This document shows, piece by piece, positions 27,344 through 34,778 of a stretch of 64,000 nucleotides of DNA. The notes beneath the pieces were generated by a model, which saw only the letters and a program-made list of their open reading frames with translations, had not been told where the DNA came from and did not search any database. Origin of the DNA: Xenorhabdus nematophila ATCC 19061 (GTDB lineage: Bacteria; Pseudomonadota; Gammaproteobacteria; Enterobacterales; Enterobacteriaceae). Both the position numbers and the translations under genes were made by a program. The DNA is taken from NCBI RefSeq assembly GCF_000252955.1, contig NC_014228.1:3263232-3327231 (forward strand). Direction: 5' to 3'. How positions within the stretch are numbered: position 1 is the stretch's first letter; each line of letters begins with the position of its first letter.

Positions 27344-27846
27344 GGATCGGTCGTTGCCCGGTTTGTCATTCTGATTTTCATCTGGATGCGGTGCTTGAGG
27401 ATGATGCTGCCCGTCAATTGCTGGCGAAACTCACAAACTTACCCGGCGGTTGTGCCCGGCACTTGGTGGCGTATATCGGTCTCTTTCGGCGGGAGAAAAA
27501 TAACCTGTCCAACAGCCGGGCATTGAAACTGGCGGAAGAAGTGCTGGCACTGTATTCCTCTAACCGGGTATTGGCTCATGCGCTCAGTGAAACGGTTGAA
27601 CGCCTCCGGGAGAAGCGGCTACAGGGGGATAACAAGCCGCTGACCAACCACAACTACCTGAAAACAGTTTACCAGTCCTCCGCGCAGCAGTTTGCCCAGA
27701 GCAGCGCTATTAGTGCCAGGGAACAGAAACAGGTGTCGGGATCGGATACCCGTGATGCCTATTTTAAACAAATGCAGCAATATGGTGTTGATTTGACTAC
27801 ACTACCCGGAAGCAAAGAGTGGTTAGAACAACAAGCAGGGGGTTAA
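27340..27846 (+). CDS. Hypothetical phage protein with N-terminal zinc-knuckle-like CxxC
   Basis: 168 residues starting MRIGRCPVCHSDFHLDAVLEDDAARQLLAKLTNLPGGCARHLVAYIGLFRREKNNLSNSRALKLAEEVLAL. CPVC near the start and a later Cys-His could bind zinc. This protein type regularly follows gemA in Mu-like phages; it is treated as uncharacterised. Translationally coupled to gemA. Confidence 0.65.
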   Translation: MRIGRCPVCHSDFHLDAVLEDDAARQLLAKLTNLPGGCARHLVAYIGLFRREKNNLSNSRALKLAEEVLALYSSNRVLAHALSETVERLREKRLQGDNKPLTNHNYLKTVYQSSAQQFAQSSAISAREQKQVSGSDTRDAYFKQMQQYGVDLTTLPGSKEWLEQQAGG

Positions 27847-28164
27847 ATGGATAGTGAATTAAGCAGTATCTTTTTTACATTAATACCGATTGCGGCTGCG
27901 TTCTGGGTTTATTTTGATGCGTACCAGAATCGGATTGGCACCTATCGTGATGAACTGAACCGGCTCCGCGGGCATTCGCCAGTCTGGTGGGGAGCATTGA
28001 CTTTATTGTTACTTATTGTCTTCCTGCCTATCTACCTTATTCGGCGAAAAACATTATTGGAAATTGCGAAAGAGCATCCTGCTAATAGTGATAAAAGTAT
28101 CGGAATTTTAGTCATATCAATACTGAGTGTGATCATATTCTGGTATTACAATTTTAATTATTAA
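27847..28164 (+). CDS. Small two-helix membrane protein
   Basis: 105 residues. Hydrophobic segments at about 7-20 (IFFTLIPIAAAFWVYF), 47-65 (VWWGALTLLLLIVFLPIYLI) and 85-100 (IGILVISILSVIIFWYY). It starts immediately after the previous stop (GGTTAAATGG). Position before mor and strong hydrophobicity suggest a phage inner-membrane protein, possibly a superinfection or lysis accessory factor, but there is no direct evidence. More AT-rich than its neighbours, so perhaps a recent insertion. Confidence 0.6.
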   Translation: MDSELSSIFFTLIPIAAAFWVYFDAYQNRIGTYRDELNRLRGHSPVWWGALTLLLLIVFLPIYLIRRKTLLEIAKEHPANSDKSIGILVISILSVIIFWYYNFNY

Positions 28165-28176
28165 CGGGTTGACAAT

Positions 28177-28602
28177 ATGAAAAATCTACCCCTCTTTGCC
28201 GAGAGCCATGAAGCATTAGGCCAGCTATTGGATCAGCTGGAGACTATCCCGGAAGCCGGGTTACAAACCCGCTGGCCTCAGCTGCTGGCCGATATGGTGG
28301 ATCTGTTCCGTACCGAACTCCAGCGGCAGGGCTACGGTGAACCCGCCGCCCGGCTGTCAGCCAGTAAGCTGGTCGGCGCTCTGGCGCATTACTACGGCGG
28401 GCGGGCCGTTTATCTGCCCACCGGGGAAACCCTGAAAGCGGCACTGCGTGATAACCAGTTATTCAGTGAATGGAGCCGTTCCCGCGGTAACGTGGATCTG
28501 CTGGCCCGAAAATATTCCCTGACCCACTCAACGGTTTATGCGATACTGCGGCAACAGCTGGCGTTGCACCGTAAACGTTACCAGCCCGCCCTGTTCGACT
28601 GA
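28177..28602 (+). CDS. mor: Mor-family middle operon transcription activator
   Basis: 141 residues with the Mor pattern: a dimerisation region WPQLLADMVDLFRTELQRQG, ASKLVGALAHYYGGRAVYLPTG and a C-terminal HTH ARKYSLTHSTVYAILRQQ. Mor binds DNA and recruits RNA polymerase to turn on genes after the early operon. No second activator (C) is found, so Mor probably drives the late genes directly. A strong terminator follows at 28613, and the endolysin gene starts beyond it, consistent with a transcription unit boundary and a Mor-dependent promoter in 28635-28708. Confidence 0.92.
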   Translation: MKNLPLFAESHEALGQLLDQLETIPEAGLQTRWPQLLADMVDLFRTELQRQGYGEPAARLSASKLVGALAHYYGGRAVYLPTGETLKAALRDNQLFSEWSRSRGNVDLLARKYSLTHSTVYAILRQQLALHRKRYQPALFD

Positions 28603-28612
28603 ATAAGATCAG

Positions 28613-28634
28613 ACCCGCTTCGGCGGGTTTTTTG
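28613..28634 (+). terminator. Intrinsic terminator after mor
   Basis: ACCCGC-TTCG-GCGGGT hairpin followed by TTTTTTG. A tetraloop-capped GC stem and T-run make this a clear early/middle operon terminator. Confidence 0.9.
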
Positions 28635-28708
28635 TTTGATACCCCACAAACCCAACATTCCCCCCCTAACCCCGATGATGAGCTACCCCTTATTGACAGG
28701 TCGCCATC

Positions 28709-29221
28709 ATGACTCACAAACCTTACAGCGTCGCCTTTCTCCATGCCATTGACTCCCTGCTGCCGATGGAGGGCGGGTATGTCAATGACCCGCATGACCG
28801 GGGCGGTGAAACCCAGTACGGCATCAGCCAGCGCAGTTACCCCCGGCTCGATATCCGGGCATTAACCCAAGACGATGCCACCGCGATCTACTATCGCGAT
28901 TTCTGGCTGACCGCCGGGTGTGAACGGGTCCCCGCGGGGATTTCACTGGTGCTGTTTGACAGTGCCGTTCAGCATGGGGTGGTGTCGGCCATCCGGCTGT
29001 TGCAACGCGCGGTGGCCGTGCGGGATGACGGGATTCTGGGCACTCAAACTCTGGCAGCCATTGCCGCCACGGCACCGGATGACCTGCTGCACCGGTTCAT
29101 CAATCAGCGTGCCCGCTACTATGCCCAGATTATCGCCCGCAATCCCCTGCAACAACGGTTTTTACATGGCTGGTTCAACCGGCTGGACAGTCTCGTTCAG
29201 GCTGCCCGGGAGGTGGTGTAA
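28709..29221 (+). CDS. Endolysin, glycoside hydrolase family 108
   Basis: 170 residues: LPMEGGYVNDPHDRGGETQYGISQRSYP carries the EGGYVNDPxDxGGETxYGI signature with the catalytic Glu; the C-terminal peptidoglycan-binding-like part includes LLQRAVAVRDDGILGTQTLAAI. It cuts the murein glycan at lysis. No signal peptide is visible, so release needs a holin, or the enzyme is held by an as yet unnoticed signal-anchor. It is the first gene of the lysis cassette and overlaps the next gene by one base. Confidence 0.92.
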   Translation: MTHKPYSVAFLHAIDSLLPMEGGYVNDPHDRGGETQYGISQRSYPRLDIRALTQDDATAIYYRDFWLTAGCERVPAGISLVLFDSAVQHGVVSAIRLLQRAVAVRDDGILGTQTLAAIAATAPDDLLHRFINQRARYYAQIIARNPLQQRFLHGWFNRLDSLVQAAREVV

Positions 29222-29478
29222 TGTTGCCGCCGCCCATTCCCGCCCCGTTGCTGCAAAAACAGATCCCCGAATTGCGCAACCCGCGCTATTACGGCATTTA
29301 CCAGAGTGGCCGCGACCGTTGCCTACAGCAGGCACTGGCCGGAAACGATATCAGGGCGGTGCCGCTGTACAGCCACAACGCGACGTACCAGTCGCTGTTT
29401 CATCGAGGCTGGTTATCGGTCAGTGCGCAGGATATCCGGCTGGCGAAAGCGGAGGTCTGCCATGCTCGCCATGCTTAA
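29221..29478 (+). CDS. Hypothetical lysis-cassette protein
   Basis: 85 residues: MLPPPIPAPLLQKQIPELRNPRYYGIYQSGRDRCLQQALAGNDIRAVPLYSHNATYQSLFHRGW. Compact soluble protein, no transmembrane helix. It overlaps the endolysin stop (TAATG) and the next gene. Its tight coupling suggests a real product. No recognised domain. Confidence 0.6.
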   Translation: MLPPPIPAPLLQKQIPELRNPRYYGIYQSGRDRCLQQALAGNDIRAVPLYSHNATYQSLFHRGWLSVSAQDIRLAKAEVCHARHA

Positions 29479-29689
29479 ACAATTGCTTACCAATCCCGCC
29501 AGCGGGCGTTTTTCCACCTCGGATACCACCCTGTTTGGTGCCTGGGTTGCCAGCACGGGGGTGCTGTTGTGGTCGGCCGTTTCAGGCCAGCTGTCTGAAT
29601 GGTTGTTTGTCGGTTATCTGGCGGCGTGGGTCACCCAGAATCAGGCGTCAAAACAGGCGGCCATCAAACGGGATAAGGAGTGCCTATGA
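29462..29689 (+). CDS. Small membrane protein (DUF2644-like), possible holin
   Basis: 75 residues: MLAMLKQLLTNPASGRFSTSDTTLFGAWVASTGVLLWSAVSGQLSEWLFVGYLAAWVTQNQASKQAAI. Two hydrophobic helices at about 25-45 and 48-62 with a basic tail. The LLTNP..GRFSTSDT start resembles DUF2644 proteins of Mu-like phages. Its place between endolysin and spanins makes a holin role plausible. It starts inside the preceding gene and overlaps the spanin gene. Confidence 0.65.
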   Translation: MLAMLKQLLTNPASGRFSTSDTTLFGAWVASTGVLLWSAVSGQLSEWLFVGYLAAWVTQNQASKQAAIKRDKECL

Positions 29690-30285
29690 CTCACGTGAGG
29701 ACGCGCTATGGTCTCACGGCCATTCTCAGTGCCGCACTGGGCGGAGGGGCAGCGGCGTGGTGGGTCACCCAGTCCATGCAGTCTGCGGTAGATGCCGAAA
29801 TCCAGCACCGTCAGGCGGCCGAACTCACTTTCTATCAGTCGCAGAAAGCCACGGCCGAATTGCATGCCGCGGCTCTCCAGCGGCTGGTCACTGAACAGCA
29901 GGAGCAGCAACAGAAAAATGCCGATTTATCCAACAAACTGTATGCCGCCCTTACGGGGTTATCCCAGACGGCAAAACGCATTGAAAACCAGATACCCGCG
30001 GCACTGGCCCGCGATGGGGCTGGTTATAACGGCATTGGCCCTGACGGGTTGCAGCTCTACCAACAGGCCCTCGGTTACAGTCACACCACCGTTGATCGTG
30101 TCGGCCTGTCCGGTGATCCCCACCGCCCTGCTGCAACTGCCCCCCAGACCCGCGACGCCCCGGTCAGGGACGCCCGCTGCGCTGCTGGCCCATGCCAGCC
30201 AGTACGGTCAGTGGAGTCAGGCACTGGCCCACAGGTTACGGGCCATTCAGACCTGGGCGGCACAGCAACAGGCACGACACCATGA
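29686..30285 (+). CDS. Rz-like inner-membrane spanin subunit
   Basis: 199 residues, a signal-anchor at about 10-28 (LTAILSAALGGGAAAWWV) followed by a periplasmic coiled coil (AEIQHRQAAELTFYQSQKATAELHAAALQRLVTEQQEQQQKN). This is the architecture of i-spanins, which fuse inner and outer membranes at the last lysis step together with an outer-membrane lipoprotein. A lipoprotein gene is embedded out of frame in its 3' part. ATG 29686 is preferred over an in-frame GTG at 29680 because AAGGAG lies at 29675-29680. Confidence 0.8.
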   Translation: MTHVRTRYGLTAILSAALGGGAAAWWVTQSMQSAVDAEIQHRQAAELTFYQSQKATAELHAAALQRLVTEQQEQQQKNADLSNKLYAALTGLSQTAKRIENQIPAALARDGAGYNGIGPDGLQLYQQALGYSHTTVDRVGLSGDPHRPAATAPQTRDAPVRDARCAAGPCQPVRSVESGTGPQVTGHSDLGGTATGTTP

Positions 30286-30301
30286 GCAGGCTGATCGATA
30301 A
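30014..30301 (+). CDS. Rz1-like outer-membrane spanin lipoprotein, embedded in Rz
   Basis: Reads in a different frame within the Rz-like gene: MGLVITALALTGC-SS is a short lipoprotein signal with lipobox LTGC, followed by a Pro-rich mature part (RPSVTVTPPLI, LQLPPRPATPRSGTP) as in o-spanins. 95 residues from ATG 30014; a longer start upstream in the same open frame (open from about 29792) would give a more basic n-region. Embedded Rz/Rz1 pairs are well known in phages. Confidence 0.75.
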   Translation: MGLVITALALTGCSSTNRPSVTVTPPLIVSACPVIPTALLQLPPRPATPRSGTPAALLAHASQYGQWSQALAHRLRAIQTWAAQQQARHHEQADR

Positions 30302-30503
30302 GGCGTGCGCGCTGGAACAATGGCACCGTGAACAGGCGCTGGCCGCGCATTTACAGCGCACGGCACAGGCCGGGGACGGGACGTGCTTTGACTGTGGTAC
30401 TGCCATTGACCCCGCCCGGCTGGCGATCAATCCGGCCTTTGAACGGTGCATCGGGTGTCAGGAACATATCGAACACAGGGAGAAATATGCTGGACGTGCT
30501 TAG
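30282..30503 (+). CDS. TraR/DksA-type zinc finger protein
   Basis: 73 residues: MSRLIDKACALEQWHREQALAAHLQR then CFDCGTAIDPARLAINPAFERCIGCQEHIEHREKY. The C4 zinc finger CxxC-x(17)-CxxC and its length match the phage TraR/DksA-like proteins, which bind the RNA polymerase secondary channel and can imitate DksA with ppGpp. It overlaps the Rz1-like gene and the next gene. Typical of Mu-like phages at this position. Confidence 0.88.
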   Translation: MSRLIDKACALEQWHREQALAAHLQRTAQAGDGTCFDCGTAIDPARLAINPAFERCIGCQEHIEHREKYAGRA

Positions 30504-30789
30504 AGAAAACTGGGCGATGGTCTGGGCAGCGGCCACCACGGCGTTTAACGTCATTCTGGTGCTGCTCAGTAAAACCTACGCCAAACGGGATGAGATGGAA
30601 GGGCTTAAAATGCAGGTTCATCAGTTAGAAATTTCATTATCGACGCTCCCAAACCGTCAGGAACTGCACACCCTGCAACTGGACATTGCCAACCTGCGCG
30701 GTGACCTCAGTGCGCTACAACCGGAATTACGTCAATTACGTCATCTGAGTGATCTGTTATTACAAAACGAACTCAAGGAAAAAAGCTAA
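30487..30789 (+). CDS. DUF2730 family phage protein
   Basis: 100 residues: one N-terminal transmembrane helix (MVWAAATTAFNVILVLLS) followed by a coiled coil (LKMQVHQLEISLSTLPNRQELHTLQLDIANLRGDLSALQPELRQLRHL). The pattern is that of DUF2730 (Mu gp25-like), conserved upstream of the packaging genes. Role unknown. The start overlaps the zinc finger gene; its stop overlaps the next start (TAATG). Confidence 0.78.
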   Translation: MLDVLRENWAMVWAAATTAFNVILVLLSKTYAKRDEMEGLKMQVHQLEISLSTLPNRQELHTLQLDIANLRGDLSALQPELRQLRHLSDLLLQNELKEKS

Positions 30790-31085
30790 TGTCAGCCATG
30801 CGTGAAATCTTAAATGCTGACCAGCGGCTGGTGCTGCTGCGTTCGCTGGCCGAGTGTGGCGGTGATGCCAATGAATCGGTGTTACAGACCTGTCTGGATG
30901 CCTACGGTCACCGTATCAGCCGTGACGTGGTGCGCTCGCACCTGTTCTGGCTGGAAGAACAAGGGCTGGTTTCCCTGAACAATGTGGCCGGGTGTCTGGT
31001 CGCCACCCTGACCGGGCGCGGGGCTGATGTTGCCGACGGCCGCAGTCAGGTGCCTGGCGTCAAACGTCCGCGTCCCCGGGGGTAA
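30789..31085 (+). CDS. Mu gp26-like winged-helix phage protein
   Basis: 98 residues: REILNADQRLVLLRSLAECGGDANESVLQTCLDAYGHRISRDVVRSHLFWLEEQGLVSLNNVAGCLVATLTGRGADVADGR. This is the ArsR-like winged-helix protein that precedes the small terminase in Mu-like phages. Coupled on both sides by TAATG overlaps. DNA-binding role inferred. Confidence 0.75.
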   Translation: MSAMREILNADQRLVLLRSLAECGGDANESVLQTCLDAYGHRISRDVVRSHLFWLEEQGLVSLNNVAGCLVATLTGRGADVADGRSQVPGVKRPRPRG

Positions 31086-31660
31086 TGATGACTGATAAAC
31101 GCACCCGTGGCCGTCCCTCAAAAATTGATCTGTTGCCTGTGTCCATCCGTGACGAACTGCATCAGTTGCTGCGTGACAAACGTCATACGCAAGCCGATAT
31201 CCGTGCCGCCGTTAATGACCTGATTGACAGTGCCGGCTTGCCGGATGACCTCAAAATCTCCCGCACCGGCCTGAACCGTTATGCGTCCCGCATGGAAACG
31301 CTCGGTGCCCGCATTCGTGAGGGGCGTGAAATTGCCGATGTCTGGGTATCCCGTCTGGGGTCTGCGCCCACCTCCGATGTGGGTAAACTGCTCCAGGAAT
31401 TCGTGAAGTCACTGGCCTTTGAAACCAGTATGAAGCTGGCGGAAAGTGAGGATGTTGTCGAACCCAAGGCGTTATCCCAGCTGGCGCTGGTCGCCGCCCG
31501 CATTGAGCAGGCCGCCATGACCAGCACCAAACGCGAAAAAGAAATCCGCGCCGCCTTTGCGGCGGAAGCGGCCGAGCAGGCAGAGAAAATCGTCAGACAG
31601 GCCGGGCTGACAACGGAAGCGGCGGCAGATATCCGCCGTCAGATACTGGGGATCGCCTGA
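31085..31660 (+). CDS. DUF3486 family protein (Mu gp27-like, probable small terminase)
   Basis: 191 residues: RGRPSKIDLLPVSIRDELHQLLRDKRHTQADIRAAVNDLIDSAGLPDDLKISRTGLNRYASRME, then a long helical region. It lies directly upstream of the large terminase and is thought to act as the DNA-recognition subunit that starts packaging at the left end. The start ATGATG at 31085/31088 overlaps the previous stop. A shorter relative is encoded at 20546. Confidence 0.82.
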   Translation: MMTDKRTRGRPSKIDLLPVSIRDELHQLLRDKRHTQADIRAAVNDLIDSAGLPDDLKISRTGLNRYASRMETLGARIREGREIADVWVSRLGSAPTSDVGKLLQEFVKSLAFETSMKLAESEDVVEPKALSQLALVAARIEQAAMTSTKREKEIRAAFAAEAAEQAEKIVRQAGLTTEAAADIRRQILGIA

Positions 31661-33210
31661 TGCAACAGAACCCCGCCACCGAATTTATCATCAACGCCGC
31701 CCATGATGCGACGTTCGATCCGAATGCAGTCTTACTGGGCTACCAGCGGCGCTGGATAGCCGATGACGCGGTACTGAAGATTGCTGAAAAATCCCGCCGG
31801 ACCGGGCTGACCTGGGCGGAAGCCGCCGATGCCTCGCTGACGGCGGCGCTGTCGCGTGAAGCAGGCGGTACCCATCATTTCTATCTCGGCTCCAATAAAG
31901 AAATGGCGCGGGAATTTATCGACGCTGCCGCCATGTGGGCCAAAGCCTACGGGCTGGCCGCGGGCGAAGTAGGGGAAGAAGTTTTCGCCGATGAAGATAA
32001 GGACATTCTGACCTTTGTTATCTACTTCAGCAGCGGGTTTAAAGTGCAGGCTCTGTCCAGTAACCCTAAGAACCTGCGCGGGATGCAGGGCAACGTCACC
32101 ATTGATGAAGCGGCGTTTCATGAGAAGCTGGCCGAAGTGCTGAAAGCGGCGCTGGCACTGACCATGTGGGGGGCCAAAGTCCGCATTATTTCCACTCATA
32201 ACGGCAATGAGAACCTGTTCAATGAATTGATCCAGGATTCCCGCGCCGGCCGCAAGCGCTACGCTATCCATACTATTACCTTAGATGACGCTTGTGATGA
32301 TGGGTTATATCGTCGTATTTGTCAGGTTCGACGCCAAGCATGGTCACAAGCCAAAGAGGATGAGTGGAAGGCCAATCTGTTAAAAGACACCGCAACTGAA
32401 GATGATGCGTTAGAAGAATATTATTGTGTCCCTAAACAGGGTTCAGGTGCGTATATTCCGCGTGTGTTGATTGACCGTGCTACTGATGAAAATTGCCTTG
32501 TTGTTCGTTTCAGTATGCCTAAAGGCCACATGACATGGACAGAAGACGAGCGTGTGAGCACGGTTGATACTTTTATTGCGGAAGAGCTTTATCCCATCAT
32601 TAACCAGTTTGATCCTGATACGCGCCATGCGTATGGGCAGGACTTTGCGCGTCACGGTGACTTGTCGGTTATCGGTGTCGGCAGTGTCGGGCAAGACACC
32701 CGTCGCGTACTGAAGCTGACGACTGAGATGCACAATGTGCCTTACAACCAACAGCGCCAAATTGCGCTGGCTGTGATTGATGCCTTACCTCGTTTGGTCG
32801 GGGTTGCGGTTGATGCCACCGGGAACGGCGGTTATTTGGGGGAAGCGCTATTGCTTCGTTATGGCGAGGATATGGTCGATGCCATTCACATTACCGATAA
32901 TTTTTATCGTGAGTGGTCACCGAAATACAAGGCGTTGTATGAATCCCATGATATCTCTATTCCTAAAGATGAAGACATCATTGCTGACCAACGCCAGATG
33001 CAGAATATCCGTGGTGTGCCGAAGATTGACAAGAACCGTCGCAAAGGTGCGGACGGCAAAAAACGCCACGGCGACAGTGCGGGTGCGTACCTGATGTTTA
33101 CCCGGGCCACCTATATGGATGGCCAGCTGATTGAATTTATTCCGCTGCCGGATAAGCGGGCTGCCAATGATGACGATGATTTACCGAATTTTGAACGGGG
33201 GTGCTGGTGA
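31660..33210 (+). CDS. Large terminase subunit (Mu gp28-like)
   Basis: 516 residues; packages phage DNA into proheads by ATP hydrolysis. Features: YQRRWIADDAVLKIAEKSRRTGLTW, in which KSRRTG is the Walker A variant of phage terminases, and GNVTIDEAAFHEKL as Walker B (near 148). The C-terminal RNase H-like nuclease region includes YGQDFARHGDLSVIGVG with the metal-binding Asp. Codon use changes inside the gene: about 32270-33040 is clearly more AT-rich than both flanks, suggesting homologous replacement of the central part. Overlaps the portal gene by GTGA. Confidence 0.9.
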   Translation: MQQNPATEFIINAAHDATFDPNAVLLGYQRRWIADDAVLKIAEKSRRTGLTWAEAADASLTAALSREAGGTHHFYLGSNKEMAREFIDAAAMWAKAYGLAAGEVGEEVFADEDKDILTFVIYFSSGFKVQALSSNPKNLRGMQGNVTIDEAAFHEKLAEVLKAALALTMWGAKVRIISTHNGNENLFNELIQDSRAGRKRYAIHTITLDDACDDGLYRRICQVRRQAWSQAKEDEWKANLLKDTATEDDALEEYYCVPKQGSGAYIPRVLIDRATDENCLVVRFSMPKGHMTWTEDERVSTVDTFIAEELYPIINQFDPDTRHAYGQDFARHGDLSVIGVGSVGQDTRRVLKLTTEMHNVPYNQQRQIALAVIDALPRLVGVAVDATGNGGYLGEALLLRYGEDMVDAIHITDNFYREWSPKYKALYESHDISIPKDEDIIADQRQMQNIRGVPKIDKNRRKGADGKKRHGDSAGAYLMFTRATYMDGQLIEFIPLPDKRAANDDDDLPNFERGCW

Positions 33211-34778
33211 AAATACTTAACCGACTGGTCGATGCCGTGGGGCGTCGTTTCTGGTTTAAACCGGACAGGCAGACGGAGGACGAATCCCGTATTTCCCAGC
33301 TGCACCGCTATTATGGCGATCATCCGGTCAGCGGCCTGACCCCTGCGCGGGCGGCGGAGATCCTGATTGATGCCGAACGCGGGCAACTGCTGTCACAATG
33401 CGAACTGGCGGAAGATATGGAAGAGCGGGACGCGCACTTGCAATCGGAACTGGGCAAGCGCCGCCGCGCCCTCCAGTCGCTGGACTGGAAAATCACGCCG
33501 CCGTCAAACGCCAGCCGGGAAGAAATCCACGATGCGGAACTGCTGACCGAAATCCTGCGGGATGCGGACTGGCTGCCGGATTGCCTCTTTGATGCCACCG
33601 ATGCCATCTTAAAAGGCTTTTCGTGTCAGGAAATCGAATGGGAAACCGTCGGTGATCTGATTATCCCGCGCTCGGTGGACTGGCGTGATCCGGCGTGGTT
33701 CCAGACGCCACAGGGTGAGCGCAACACATTGCGCCTGCGGGATGGCACCGCCGCCGGGGCGGAACTGCAACCGTTCGGCTGGATACAACATGTGGCCAAA
33801 TCCAAATCGGGCTATCTGGCGCGTACCGGCCTTATCCGCACGCTGGTCTGGCCGTTTATCTTCAAAAACTACTCGGTGCGTGATCTGGCGGAATTTCTGG
33901 AAATCTACGGGCTGCCGATCCGGGTCGGGCAATACCCGGCCGGGGCCACGGATAATGAGAAACGCACCCTGCTCAATGCCGTGATGTCCATCGGCCATAA
34001 TGCGGGCGGCATTATTCCCCGTTCCATGATGATTGACTTCAAGAACGCCGCGGACGGCACCGCCGATCCGTTTATGGGCATGATGTCATGGGCAGAGCTG
34101 AGCATGTCAAAGGCGATCCTCGGCGGCACGCTGACCAGCCAGGCTGACGGCGCAACCAGTACCAATGCACTGGGCAATGTGCATAATGAAGTCCGCTTCG
34201 AGGTGCGCAACAGTGATGCCACCCAGCTGGCCGCCACCCTGACCCGGGATCTGGTCTTTCCCCTGTATGCCCTGAACTGCCAGTCGTTTGATAACCAGCG
34301 CCGCAAGCCGGTGTTTGAGTTTGACTTGTCTGAGCCGGAAGACGTTACCGCCTATGCGGCGGCGCTGCCGCAACTGGTCAGCATGGGCATGAAAATCCCG
34401 GTGCAGTGGGCGCATGACAAGCTGCAAATTCCAATGGCTGCCGATGATGAAGACTGCCTGAAATCTGCGCCACCGCCTGCACCGGATTTCTCTGCCGCCA
34501 TGTTAAGTGCCCGGCCTGACGCGGTCTTGTCGGCAGACACGGGCGCGGTCTCTGTCAATACCATGCCGGGAGCCGTCACCGGGCAGGAATGGCAATCGGC
34601 GGTTGATCCGTTGCTCACGCCATTGATTGAGGCACTGGAAACCGGCGGCTATGCTGCGGCACAGCAAACGGCGGCCGAACTCTATGCCGGCATGGATGAT
34701 GGCCAGCTGGCCGATATGTTACACCGGGCAATGTTTGTCGCCGAACTGTGGGGACGATTGAATGCCGCCAGCCAATAA
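33207..34778 (+). CDS. Portal protein (DUF935, Mu gp29-like)
   Basis: 523 residues of the DUF935 family: PVSGLTPARAAEILIDAERGQLLSQCELAEDMEERDAHLQSELGKRRRAL, DAILKGFSCQEIEW, then IFKNYSVRDLAEFLEIYGLPIRVGQYPAGATDNEK, and GGTLTSQADGATSTNALGNVHNEVR. It forms the dodecameric portal ring through which DNA enters. GTG at 33207 overlaps the terminase stop; GTG at 33201 is also possible. It overlaps the MuF-type gene by 17 bases. Confidence 0.92.
   Translation: MKILNRLVDAVGRRFWFKPDRQTEDESRISQLHRYYGDHPVSGLTPARAAEILIDAERGQLLSQCELAEDMEERDAHLQSELGKRRRALQSLDWKITPPSNASREEIHDAELLTEILRDADWLPDCLFDATDAILKGFSCQEIEWETVGDLIIPRSVDWRDPAWFQTPQGERNTLRLRDGTAAGAELQPFGWIQHVAKSKSGYLARTGLIRTLVWPFIFKNYSVRDLAEFLEIYGLPIRVGQYPAGATDNEKRTLLNAVMSIGHNAGGIIPRSMMIDFKNAADGTADPFMGMMSWAELSMSKAILGGTLTSQADGATSTNALGNVHNEVRFEVRNSDATQLAATLTRDLVFPLYALNCQSFDNQRRKPVFEFDLSEPEDVTAYAAALPQLVSMGMKIPVQWAHDKLQIPMAADDEDCLKSAPPPAPDFSAAMLSARPDAVLSADTGAVSVNTMPGAVTGQEWQSAVDPLLTPLIEALETGGYAAAQQTAAELYAGMDDGQLADMLHRAMFVAELWGRLNAASQ

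Noticed and set aside
28920..29894. A 324-codon + strand open frame across the endolysin and holin genes
   Set aside because: Frame-shifted shadow of three well-supported lysis genes, with Cys/Pro/Arg-rich composition typical of out-of-frame reading.
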